Shown here: positions 1-5,829 of the stretch, in pieces
Position numbering within the stretch: the first letter of the stretch is position 1
Layout of the letters: each line of letters starts with the position of its first letter
Source of the DNA: Acidimicrobiia bacterium
Lineage (GTDB): Bacteria > Actinomycetota > Acidimicrobiia > Spongiisociales > ZC4RG35
Assembly: GCA_029865445.1 (NCBI GenBank)
Contig: JAOUGY010000248.1
Span: 1 to 5,829, forward strand
DNA: 5,829 bases
Reading direction: 5' to 3'
Program-made: the position numbers and the translations under genes
Notes under the pieces: generated by a model
What the model was told of the DNA's origin: nothing
Databases searched by the model: none
The model's input: the letters and a program-made list of their open reading frames with translations, nothing else

Positions 1-114
1 TGCGCTACGTCCGGCGAGACCTCCCCCTCCTGGGATGAGCAAGCTTCGCAGACCCATCGACACATCCAAACCGTTCACTAGGTTGCCACTCGGATCGTCC
101 CACCAAAGAACCAT
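1..114 (-). CDS. Possible start of a third minus-strand gene, cut by the left edge
   Basis: From ATG at 112-114 the minus frame is open to the window edge (38 codons) and reads like a folded protein: LWWDDPSGNLVNGLDVSMG, then LRSLLIPGGGGLAG. The frame is also open for 31 codons before this ATG, back to a TGA at 208-210, and reads protein-like there too (VYDFGRIARDLKTQVPSS) but offers no ATG, GTG or TTG start. No Shine-Dalgarno precedes the ATG. It may therefore be a real downstream gene with a leader, a gene remnant whose front is lost, or chance. I do not recognise a family. The same orientation as the two large genes makes an operon member plausible, but the 410-base gap argues for a separate unit. 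Confidence 0.3.
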   Translation of the reverse strand, partial: MVLWWDDPSGNLVNGLDVSMGLRSLLIPGGGGLAGRSA

Positions 115-230
115 GCTGTGTGAAGACGGAACTTGGGTCTTGAGATCACGGGCGATTCGGCCGAAATCGTAGACAGCACAAGGGAATCCGCCTGTTGTCT
201 GATCGGGTCATCTTGGCTCGTTTTGGGTTG

Positions 231-254
231 TCTGACGGACACTCTGACGGACAC
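231..254. repeat. 12-bp perfect tandem duplication (tctgacggacac x2)
   Basis: The unit tctgacggacac occurs twice in a row, at 231-242 and 243-254. A related word, gttgtctga, occurs at 194-202 and again at 227-235, the latter leading into the first unit. TCTGA(T)CGG words therefore stand at 198, 231 and 243. The repeats lie in the gene-poor left region, between the second gene and the left-edge reading frame. They could be slippage duplication or binding sites for a regulator; nothing in the sequence decides between these. Confidence 0.8.
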
Positions 255-359
255 CGCACAACTGGGCGACACGCTCGACATACCCTCGTGGATTGACCTG
301 GCCGATGCGTGCGAAACGTCCATGGGCACAGTCAACTCCCCTGCCGCATCGGATCACCC

Positions 360-372
360 GTCGGGCCCCGAC
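360..372. other. Odd palindrome gtcgggccccgac
   Basis: Six bases on each side (360-365 and 367-372) are perfectly symmetric around position 366, and ggatc (351-355) and gatcc (377-381) form an outer, spaced pair. It lies in the stretch without a supported gene. It could be an operator-like site or a chance GC-rich palindrome. No neighbouring promoter was found that would favour the operator reading. Confidence 0.3.
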
Positions 373-402
373 CGAAGATCCTGATCGCAGAGTAGGCTCG
401 CC

Positions 403-508
403 TGCATCCGCTCCCCGAGACGGAACTCACTCACGCGTTCGGGGACAACCGCAGATCAGCCAGTATTGCCCAACTGCCTCGATCCCGGGGCGACGCTCTG
501 CGGATGCA
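403..508. repeat. 9-bp inverted repeat bracketing a hairpin downstream of the 568-aa gene
   Basis: tgcatccgc (403-411) and gcggatgca (500-508) are exact reverse complements, 88 bases apart, beginning 17 bases past the stop codon on the minus strand. A second stem, tccccga (412-418) with tcgggga (439-445), starts at the very next base, so in RNA the two helices could stack end to end. No U-tract follows, so I do not call an intrinsic terminator. It is a possible structured 3' untranslated region. Pairing over 88 bases is speculative. Confidence 0.4.
412..445 (-). other. Hairpin in the 3' region after the 568-aa gene
   Basis: A 7-bp perfect stem (412-418 with 439-445) has a 20-nt loop, which can be shortened by a further acg/cgt pairing (420-422 with 436-438) after a one-base bulge. 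It lies about 80 bases past the TAG of the second gene. A run of T on the minus strand is absent, so if transcription stops here it would need Rho or the structure may only protect the RNA end. Confidence 0.35.
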
Positions 509-524
509 AAGGAGGCCCTTCGCT

Positions 525-2231
525 CTACGTATTTGTGTCGATGATCCGGTCGCTGCGAGTCCCCAGAGTCCGCTCTCCACGGCCCAGGATGCGGCGCCGA
601 CCCACCCATTGCCGGATCCGGCCGGTCCGGTCTCTGGCTGTGTGGTACGTACGAGTCACCGTCAGCCCGCTGGGCGGAAGCTCCACTTCATCGATCGCGA
701 ACGGACTGTCTGGTGTCAGGATCAGCCCGCGTAACCTTCGAACGCCCTCAGGCAGCAAATCCCACTCACGCAGCCGGCCGCGGCGTAGCTCCACCTGTGG
801 GCTCGTCTCGTCCGGACGCATCGGGACGAGAGGCACCCAGTGCGGTGGGGGCATGGTCCCGTTCAACCGGTAGCTCCAGGCACCTTCAGATGTTGTTTCC
901 TCGAGCGGCACGACTTCGGCGGCAACCGCTCGCCACTCATCCATGCGCTGCGCATATGTGCCATCGTTGCGTTCGTACGTCACTTCCCCTGCCCAACCAA
1001 GGTTGGACTGCTCGTCGCGCACAAACTCCACCCTTTCGACGGCCGTGCTCTCTGTTGCGCCAAACGTGGTGTTGATGAGAGCCAGCCATGGCACTCCTCT
1101 GGTGTCTGCGGATGGATCGCCGGTCAGTTCCATGAACCGCCACGGTCGCCGGCCCGTGTCTGCGTCCACTGCGGCCGCTGCGGGAATCCGGTGAACATCG
1201 CCGAACGAGTCGATGACCTCGAGTGAAGTGATCCGCTGCAGATGCCCCGTGCGGCCGCCCACAGGGAGCATCCAGTAGTCGTTGGAGTAGACGGTGGCGA
1301 ACTCGGCGACGACCATGCGCGTGATCTCGGAGGGACCGCTGTTGATCCCGGCGAAATGAACTTCTCCCGGTTCGAAGGTCCACCATCTTGGCGCTGCCAT
1401 TCCGCCGAAGCTCACAGGAGTCGGGTGGAGAACATGGGATTGGACTTCGGCCTGTGACGTGGGGAGTTCGGTCAGGCGCCGTTTCGAGAGATCGAAGGCG
1501 TGCCAGTCGAGCCTTCCGCCGGCGTGATCGTCGGCCGTCAGGATGATGGCCGACTGTTTGTCCGGTTTGGCCGCCAGAGCAAATCGGTATGCCTGACGAT
1601 CCTCACGCCACATCGGTGAAGAGTCCGACGCCTCCGTCTCGGGCTCATCGAGTCGTTGTGCGTACCACTCCGCCCAGGCCGTGACGGCAACCTGCATCGA
1701 TGCCCGCTCAGACTCCGGAATCCCAGCAAGCAAGTGCAAGCCAGACCTCTTCCGGTATGCGGCCGCCCCGTCGGGGGCCCTGGTCGCCAACACCGACTTT
1801 GTCGCATTCAGACCTGGAAGCGCCGAGAGCGAGTGCGTGCGGGCTATGAGGTTCCCCGTTTTCCGGCTGACGCCGTGACTTCTGAGGAAACGGAGAAGCT
1901 GGACTCCCGCCTCGGCCGAAAACGCAAAGGCCGCCGGCCCTGTCGTGATCGATTCCCGTTCCACGTACACCTCGATCGGACCGTCGAGGTCGGTGATTGG
2001 CCTGGCACCCTGAACGGTGACTTCAGCTGGATCCTCGAAAAAGTGATCCATAGCGACACGTTCGACCGCGTACCTGGCCCTGACGGGCCGACCGGCGTCT
2101 TCGCCCCGGAACTCCCCCACCTGCCATTGGCGGGCCAGCATCCACAAAGCATCAGCCACGGGAGCCTGCAAACCCGGTTCGAGTATCGGTGATCGATTGG
2201 AGCCCTCGAGCCGGAACCACCCGCCGTTCAC
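525..2231 (-). CDS. Conserved Trp-rich, Cys-free protein of unknown function (568 aa)
   Basis: It starts at GTG (2229-2231), which overlaps the upstream stop as GTGA, and ends at TAG (525-527). The start is supported by GAGGTGA seven bases long and 4 nt upstream, and by the conserved N-terminal block following within 30 residues. Motifs: LARQWQVGEFRGEDAG (32-47); LDWHAFDL (241-248); RWWTFEPGEVHFAGINSGPS (282-301) followed by VVAEFATVYSNDYWMLPV (307-324); VEFVRDEQSNLGWAGE (401-416); PPPHWVPLVP (461-470); and a basic C-terminus, WVGRRRILGRGERTLG (542-557). I recall the same order of blocks in unannotated bacterial proteins of similar size, so this copy looks full length. It has 18 tryptophans and no cysteine, no hydrophobic N-terminal signal, and no membrane span. 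This suggests a soluble, largely beta-structured protein. Translational coupling suggests that it is made with, and probably binds, the product of the upstream giant gene. No catalytic motif is recognised. Coding is very secure; function is unknown. Confidence 0.95.
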   Translation of the reverse strand: MNGGWFRLEGSNRSPILEPGLQAPVADALWMLARQWQVGEFRGEDAGRPVRARYAVERVAMDHFFEDPAEVTVQGARPITDLDGPIEVYVERESITTGPAAFAFSAEAGVQLLRFLRSHGVSRKTGNLIARTHSLSALPGLNATKSVLATRAPDGAAAYRKRSGLHLLAGIPESERASMQVAVTAWAEWYAQRLDEPETEASDSSPMWREDRQAYRFALAAKPDKQSAIILTADDHAGGRLDWHAFDLSKRRLTELPTSQAEVQSHVLHPTPVSFGGMAAPRWWTFEPGEVHFAGINSGPSEITRMVVAEFATVYSNDYWMLPVGGRTGHLQRITSLEVIDSFGDVHRIPAAAAVDADTGRRPWRFMELTGDPSADTRGVPWLALINTTFGATESTAVERVEFVRDEQSNLGWAGEVTYERNDGTYAQRMDEWRAVAAEVVPLEETTSEGAWSYRLNGTMPPPHWVPLVPMRPDETSPQVELRRGRLREWDLLPEGVRRLRGLILTPDSPFAIDEVELPPSGLTVTRTYHTARDRTGRIRQWVGRRRILGRGERTLGTRSDRIIDTNT

Positions 2232-5200
2232 GTTGTCACCTCGGCCACAGGAAAGCGGATCGGTTCTGCTAGTGCCGTCATCGGTATGTACTGGCCGAGC
2301 CGCGCGTCTTCGTCGTCAACCTGGATGTCGTCGGGGCCGACCGCCCGCTCGTGGGCCGCGATCAGGGTCGCCTGGACGGTGGCCGTTAGACCGCGAACCG
2401 TGTATCCGTCTTTGCCCTCCACCGGGGTCGCCAGCAGGATCGCCTGCGGGGCTTCGGCGCCGGGAGTGTCAAAGTGAAACACAACCCCTGTGTCGACTTC
2501 GTCTCTCGCTATCAGCTCGACCCAATCGTCGATCACGAGACCCGCCAACATCGTCGAGTCTCCGGCGAGTGCGTATCCGGGATCGGCGGCGAGCACCAGA
2601 TGGAGTGTGTCCTCGGCCGGCACCGAGTCGACCACCCACGACTCCGGGTGCGAGGCTGCGAGTTGGGCGACCCGGAAACGCAGGGCCTGATCGGAAACTA
2701 GCTCTGCAAGCGACATCGTGTCGTCGAGTTCCGCGAGCCTTGGTCGAGTTCGGCGCATCCGCTGTATCCAACCTGGAATCGTGGCGTCCGCATCGGGTAT
2801 CAGCTGCGCCCCGAGGTCGGTCGCGACCTGCAGAGTTTGAGGTAGGGGCGTCGGTTTCGGCAAAGGCAGGCGAATGCCCATCGCAACCCGGATGATTCGT
2901 TCGCCTCCCCAACCGTCCGAGTCGTCGATACGCTTCAGGCGGCCCGCTGCCTCGGCCAAGGCTGCGCCGGCGACTCGATTCCACGCCTCTGGAGTACCTT
3001 CGAGCGGGGGCAGCGCAGCGTCGATCCTGAGGATTTGTGCCTCCACAAGAGCTTCGGTCACTCCCTCACCCGACTCGACCGCTGCCAACAGCTGCTCGGT
3101 CCCGAGCCGGAGCCGGGCGACGAGGGCGTCGGCCAGCGGCATGAAGGTGTCCGCTCCGGTAGATTCGCCGGAGGGGGCGATCGACAGATCGACCGCGTCG
3201 ACTTGACGGGAAGACGACAGCAACCTCCGCAGGCTCGCAGCGAGAGCGGCGAACTCCCCCATGCTCACTGCGTCCGGCGCGCCACCGTCGTCGCCGAGGT
3301 CGACCTCGATTCCAGAGCTGTCGCTCAGGCCGAGGCGCCGGCCGGCGGCCAGGCGGACCCGATTGGCGAGCGTGCTGGTGTCGCCGTCGCCCCCGACTGC
3401 AGCCACCGCGGAGAGCCCGCCGAGGCCGAGATCTGCAGCTGAAACGGCGACCTCCTGTCCTCCGGTCCGCGCCGTGGCAAAGGTCGAGGTCGGGTCCGGC
3501 AAGAGCCGAGCGGCGAGTGACTGCAACCCCGGCGCAAGCGTGGCAAGGAGATCGGAACTGCTCGCCACGTCCGACGCGGCAGCGACCTCCACGCTATGAA
3601 GGAGCATCACCCTGTGAGTCACGCCTCTGGTGCGGCGCGGCATGGTGGCGATTTCCATCTCGGGAGGCGGCACGTCGCCTGAAGCGATTGCCTCGAACGT
3701 CGCTCCGGCCCTCTCCAGGTTGCCCTGGACGAGCTGGTAGACGGACTCGGCCGTCGTCAAGTCGATAACCGAGTCAACCATGGCGTCGAGGCTGGCGAGT
3801 GCCGCCGTGATCTCGGTGAGAGGGCCGATGGCGACGTCCAGAGCGTTGCCGGCAGCGCCACCGTCCCAGATGCCCATAAGGAGCAGTCCGTCGACCGGCG
3901 ATACCGGTGCCTTGTGTGAGCCGGTCGCTTCGAGAACCGCCCGGCGACACGGTTGGATCCACTCATCGAGACGGGCGTCGTGGAGATACCGTTCGAAGTT
4001 GTGGCCCATCAATTCGCCGAGCGCCACGCCTCCCCTGATGCCTGCGAGCATTTCGATCGATTGCCGGACACGTTGTGACGACAGGTCCACCGCCAGCGCG
4101 GACGTCGCCGCCTCGTCCCCGTGCGTCCTCCATGCCGAACGCAACACGGCCGCGGCGGTTGCGTGGTTCAACGACGGAGCTTGGATGAATCCCTCCGTCT
4201 CGGACTCAGGGCCGGCCTCCAGGTCCTCCACCCAGCCGTAACCACCGATATGGGTCCCGGTTGTTCTCGTGCGCCGCATCTGATCCAAGGTGTCCACTGC
4301 GATGGCTGTACGCCACGCGTCCACCCTGTAGGAAACCACACCGAGGCTCTGCCGAAGCAGCAGTCCCAGCTCCTCCGGGTCCCGGTCCGCTAGGGCATCG
4401 AGGGCCGACCCAAGACCGGCGTTGCCTCCCCTGGCCCGCTTTCGGTTCACGGCTTGGCGGGCGATCTGAGCCAGCAGTGGTTCTGTCGTCTCTTCGTCGA
4501 ATCCCGGAGTTGTTGCAAGCCCCAGTGTGCTGCTCGAACGAGCCTCGTCGGCCAGTGCGGCCAGGTAGGAGACGCTGTCGGTGGGGCTAGCGGCGTCGGT
4601 CTCCTGGACCAGCGGCCACTGTTCGGACCAGGTGGTGGCGTCAGCCTCGTAGATGCCGTAGGAGAGGGCGGGGTCGTTGATTTGACCGAATACCCCGTTG
4701 ACCTCGGCCAGGCCTCTGATCGGCGATATTCGACTCTCGTGGTCGTCGATGATCTCGATCATCGCGTCGCAAACTGCAACACCGTTATCGAGGTCGATCT
4801 CCGGGTGGGTGCCCTCGTCCCTGGCGTCGGTGAATAGGTGACGGAGCAACTCGACGGCGGAGCGATGGGCTTGTGAGGTGGCGTAGTGGTCCTCCGGGTC
4901 GGTCAGGCCGGCGGAAGCTGCGACCCATTCGGGGATCCCGGCTACCAACTGCTGCAGTCTGGCAGCCAGCCCTTTGTAGTAGGTGATGAGACCCGCGCCT
5001 GGGCTGACGATGCCGAACATGAGAAGCAGCACATCGGCGAGACTTCCCACGCTCTGCCGGACGTTCAAGCCCCTGACGCTGAACGCCACCGGGTCGGGTT
5101 GGGATGACAGGATCTCGATGAGAACCGTGTCGGGATTCGTGCCGACCCTGGTGCCGGCGCCGTCCATGCGGGCCACGCCCGCGACCGCACCGCGCCATTG

Positions 5201-5829
5201 TCCCTCGACGTTGACGAGCAACGACAGCAGGGCGGTCCTCGGATCATCGGCCAACGTCATCAGGTCCACGCTGTGCACCGGAAGCACCCCATACGGCTGA
5301 TCCCGCACCCGCAGCACGGGTAGCGGGCCACCACCCCGCACGTACTCGACGAAGAAGCTCTTCACCGCGGCGACGTCGATGTCGGGAAGTGCCGAAGTCC
5401 CGTCGTCGCCGACCATCAAGCGGACCAGGAACTCTTCGATCGTGCTCGGCCAGACCACTTCGTTCATCTGGCGCATGCCGGTGACCTGAGTCAAAGCGCC
5501 GTTGGCCGCCCCCGCCAACAACGACGTATCCGCCAGTCCCAGAGCCGCAGCGAGGCGGGTGCCGTCGCCGGGCGGCCACTTGGGAACGGTCGGGGGAATC
5601 TTCGGGTCGCCGCCCTTCGGATCTTTGGGATCCGAAGGGCCCTCCGGGATCACCGGCGGTGCGGTGGGGCGCCCCGGGACGACAAAGACCTGGCCGGTTG
5701 GTGTGGATAGAACATTCGTGGGGGTACCTTGCGGCACGATCCCCAACCCGCCCGTCCACATGTGGTGGCGGAACGTGTCGCTGATCTCCTCTGCGCCCGA
5801 GTCGGGATCGACTTCCTCGTTGATTCCCA
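2228..5829 (-). CDS. Very large conserved protein of unknown function, 5' end cut by window edge
   Basis: The frame is open from the right edge to a TGA at 2228-2230, giving about 1199 codons. The Met at 5759-5761 is probably internal: 22 more codons upstream are open and protein-like (ending SDTFRHH) and no Shine-Dalgarno precedes it. Numbering from that Met: GIVPQGTPTN (7-16); a Pro-rich linker with three DPK units (28-67); WPSTIEEFLVRLM (104-116); LRVRDQPYGVLPV (150-162); a mostly helical, Ala-rich middle; a central block with GGYGWVEDL (506-514), GFIQAPSLNHATAAAVLRS (524-542) and LAVDLSSQRVR (556-566); and a C-terminal block with DDWVELI (1078-1084) and TGVVFHFDTPGAEAPQ (1091-1106). These strings match my memory of large unannotated bacterial proteins; no function is known to me. 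Only two cysteines (331, 605) are present. Residues 241-262 are hydrophobic, but no clear membrane topology emerges. No nucleotide-binding or protease motif was seen. It overlaps the next gene by 4 bases. The coding call is very secure; the role is unknown. Confidence 0.95.
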   Translation of the reverse strand, partial: GINEEVDPDSGAEEISDTFRHHMWTGGLGIVPQGTPTNVLSTPTGQVFVVPGRPTAPPVIPEGPSDPKDPKGGDPKIPPTVPKWPPGDGTRLAAALGLADTSLLAGAANGALTQVTGMRQMNEVVWPSTIEEFLVRLMVGDDGTSALPDIDVAAVKSFFVEYVRGGGPLPVLRVRDQPYGVLPVHSVDLMTLADDPRTALLSLLVNVEGQWRGAVAGVARMDGAGTRVGTNPDTVLIEILSSQPDPVAFSVRGLNVRQSVGSLADVLLLMFGIVSPGAGLITYYKGLAARLQQLVAGIPEWVAASAGLTDPEDHYATSQAHRSAVELLRHLFTDARDEGTHPEIDLDNGVAVCDAMIEIIDDHESRISPIRGLAEVNGVFGQINDPALSYGIYEADATTWSEQWPLVQETDAASPTDSVSYLAALADEARSSSTLGLATTPGFDEETTEPLLAQIARQAVNRKRARGGNAGLGSALDALADRDPEELGLLLRQSLGVVSYRVDAWRTAIAVDTLDQMRRTRTTGTHIGGYGWVEDLEAGPESETEGFIQAPSLNHATAAAVLRSAWRTHGDEAATSALAVDLSSQRVRQSIEMLAGIRGGVALGELMGHNFERYLHDARLDEWIQPCRRAVLEATGSHKAPVSPVDGLLLMGIWDGGAAGNALDVAIGPLTEITAALASLDAMVDSVIDLTTAESVYQLVQGNLERAGATFEAIASGDVPPPEMEIATMPRRTRGVTHRVMLLHSVEVAAASDVASSSDLLATLAPGLQSLAARLLPDPTSTFATARTGGQEVAVSAADLGLGGLSAVAAVGGDGDTSTLANRVRLAAGRRLGLSDSSGIEVDLGDDGGAPDAVSMGEFAALAASLRRLLSSSRQVDAVDLSIAPSGESTGADTFMPLADALVARLRLGTEQLLAAVESGEGVTEALVEAQILRIDAALPPLEGTPEAWNRVAGAALAEAAGRLKRIDDSDGWGGERIIRVAMGIRLPLPKPTPLPQTLQVATDLGAQLIPDADATIPGWIQRMRRTRPRLAELDDTMSLAELVSDQALRFRVAQLAASHPESWVVDSVPAEDTLHLVLAADPGYALAGDSTMLAGLVIDDWVELIARDEVDTGVVFHFDTPGAEAPQAILLATPVEGKDGYTVRGLTATVQATLIAAHERAVGPDDIQVDDEDARLGQYIPMTALAEPIRFPVAEVTT
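2236..2242 (-). promoter_or_regulatory. Shine-Dalgarno sequence for the 568-aa gene, inside the end of the upstream gene
   Basis: On the minus strand GAGGTGA ends 4 nt before the GTG start (7 nt from the GAGG core) and matches the anti-Shine-Dalgarno end of 16S rRNA over seven bases. It lies within the last codons of the giant gene, whose TGA overlaps the GTG. This fixes the start of the second gene and implies termination-reinitiation coupling. It is the strongest ribosome binding site I see in the window. Confidence 0.85.
5561..5680 (-). other. Pro-rich low-complexity linker with DPK repeats in the giant protein
   Basis: Residues 28-67 (counted from the Met at 5761) are dominated by Pro, Gly, Asp and Lys and include the DPK triplets DPKDPKGGDPK, flanked by APPVIPEGP and IPPTVPKWPPGDG. 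It separates the GIVPQGTPTN segment from the helical part beginning near residue 68. It is probably an extended flexible tether between two folded units, so the unseen N-terminal part may be a separate domain. This is sequence composition plus inference; no family is named by it. Confidence 0.75.
5612..5640. repeat. 12-bp perfect inverted repeat with 5-nt loop inside the Pro-rich linker
   Basis: The arms gcccttcggatc (5612-5623) and gatccgaagggc (5629-5640) are exact reverse complements separated by five bases. In the mRNA this would be a stable hairpin. It lies within codons for the EGPSDPKDPKGG part of the giant protein's linker. No T-run follows it on the minus strand, so it does not look like an intrinsic terminator. 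Part of the symmetry comes from the repeated DPK codons (GATCCC AAA, GATCCG AAG), but a perfect 12-bp match is more than the protein repeat requires. Confidence 0.85.

Larger units (their letters stand above)
115..524. other. About 410-base stretch without a supported gene
   Basis: Open frames on both strands here are short (about 85 codons at most), start with TTG or lack ribosome binding sites, and their translations are Ser/Thr/Arg-rich with no recognisable motif. The stretch holds the 12-bp tandem duplication (231-254), the palindrome at 360-372, the hairpin at 412-445 and the 403/508 inverted repeat. A TTGACT word lies at 330-335 on the minus strand, but no matching -10 is spaced correctly. 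No tRNA, convincing terminator or mobile-element end was seen. Confidence 0.6.

Noticed and set aside
3..38. Possible C-terminal end of a convergent plus-strand gene (RYVRRDLPLLG, then TGA)
   Set aside because: Eleven codons are too few to judge, and the minus frame over the same bases is more protein-like.
78..335. 85-codon minus-strand frame starting with TTG
   Set aside because: It is Ser/Val-rich with a duplicated VSVR from the DNA repeat and no recognisable motif. A GGGGAG lies directly against the TTG, which is too close to act as a normal ribosome binding site.
330..335. TTGACT on the minus strand as a -35 promoter element
   Set aside because: At 16-18 bases downstream there is no -10-like hexamer.
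133..384. 83-codon plus-strand frame starting with TTG
   Set aside because: It has a weak start and no ribosome binding site, and LTDTLTDT only reflects the 12-bp DNA duplication.
470..495. tRNA-like cctcgatcccgg word
   Set aside because: It lacks the TTC of a T-loop, a pairing T-arm and any acceptor or anticodon arm nearby.
509..520. Short stem-loop right after the stop of the second gene as an intrinsic terminator
   Set aside because: The stem is only 4 bp with a 4-base loop and there is no following T-run.
466..873. 135-codon plus-strand frame across the end of the second gene
   Set aside because: It is Arg/Ser-rich and antisense to the conserved basic C-terminus of the minus-strand protein.
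937..1386. 149-codon minus-strand frame within the second gene
   Set aside because: It is an out-of-frame reading of the same strand, with very Arg/His-rich composition and no independent start signal.
1656..2192. 178-codon plus-strand open frame opposite the second gene
   Set aside because: It is antisense to the conserved N-terminal half of the 568-aa protein, has no ribosome binding site, and its composition is shadow-like.
2197..2895. 232-codon plus-strand open frame opposite the giant gene
   Set aside because: The product is Arg/Pro/Ser-rich with no motifs. It is the usual antisense shadow in GC-rich coding DNA, and the minus frame clearly carries the conserved blocks.
5244..5759. 171-codon minus-strand frame within the giant gene
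   Set aside because: It is an out-of-frame shadow dominated by Arg, Gly and Pro. The main frame carries the motif strings.
5759..5761. Met codon as true start of the giant protein
   Set aside because: The frame stays open and protein-like to the window edge, and no Shine-Dalgarno precedes the codon.

Overview
The window is GC-rich bacterial DNA (roughly 60-65% G+C by eye) and is dominated by one transcription direction. Two large genes on the minus strand fill positions 525-5829, and nothing convincing is coded opposite them. High G+C, a GTG start with a Shine-Dalgarno sequence, and Ala/Asp/Arg-rich proteins fit an actinobacterium or a similar high-GC lineage. That assignment is an inference; no taxonomic marker gene is present.

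Layout in the direction of transcription (right to left): (1) 5829-2228 holds the C-terminal 1199 or so codons of a very large protein whose start lies beyond the right edge. (2) Its TGA stop overlaps by 4 bases the GTG start of the second gene, 2231-525 (568 residues), which has its own Shine-Dalgarno sequence inside the end of gene 1. The two are almost certainly translationally coupled and made together. (3) 524-115 holds no supported gene. It contains a 12-bp tandem duplication, a small family of TCTGA(T)CGG words, and a hairpin abutting one arm of a longer inverted repeat, but no canonical terminator or promoter that I can defend. (4) At the left edge a short protein-like reading frame runs out of the window on the same strand and may be the start of a third gene or a gene remnant.

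Both large proteins carry strings of residues that I recall from widespread, large, uncharacterised bacterial proteins. In gene 1 these are LRVRDQPYGVLPV, GGYGWVEDL followed by GFIQAPSLNHATAAAVLRS, and TGVVFHFDTPGAEAPQAILL. In gene 2 they are LARQWQVGEFRGEDAG, the RWWTFEPG block, PPPHWVPLVP and WVGRRRILGRGE. I know of no assigned function for either family. The overlap says that they act together, probably as partners in one complex. Neither shows a catalytic motif, nucleotide-binding loop or signal peptide that I can recognise. They are therefore the best candidates here for an undescribed two-component system. No mobile element, CRISPR array, tRNA or rRNA was found.
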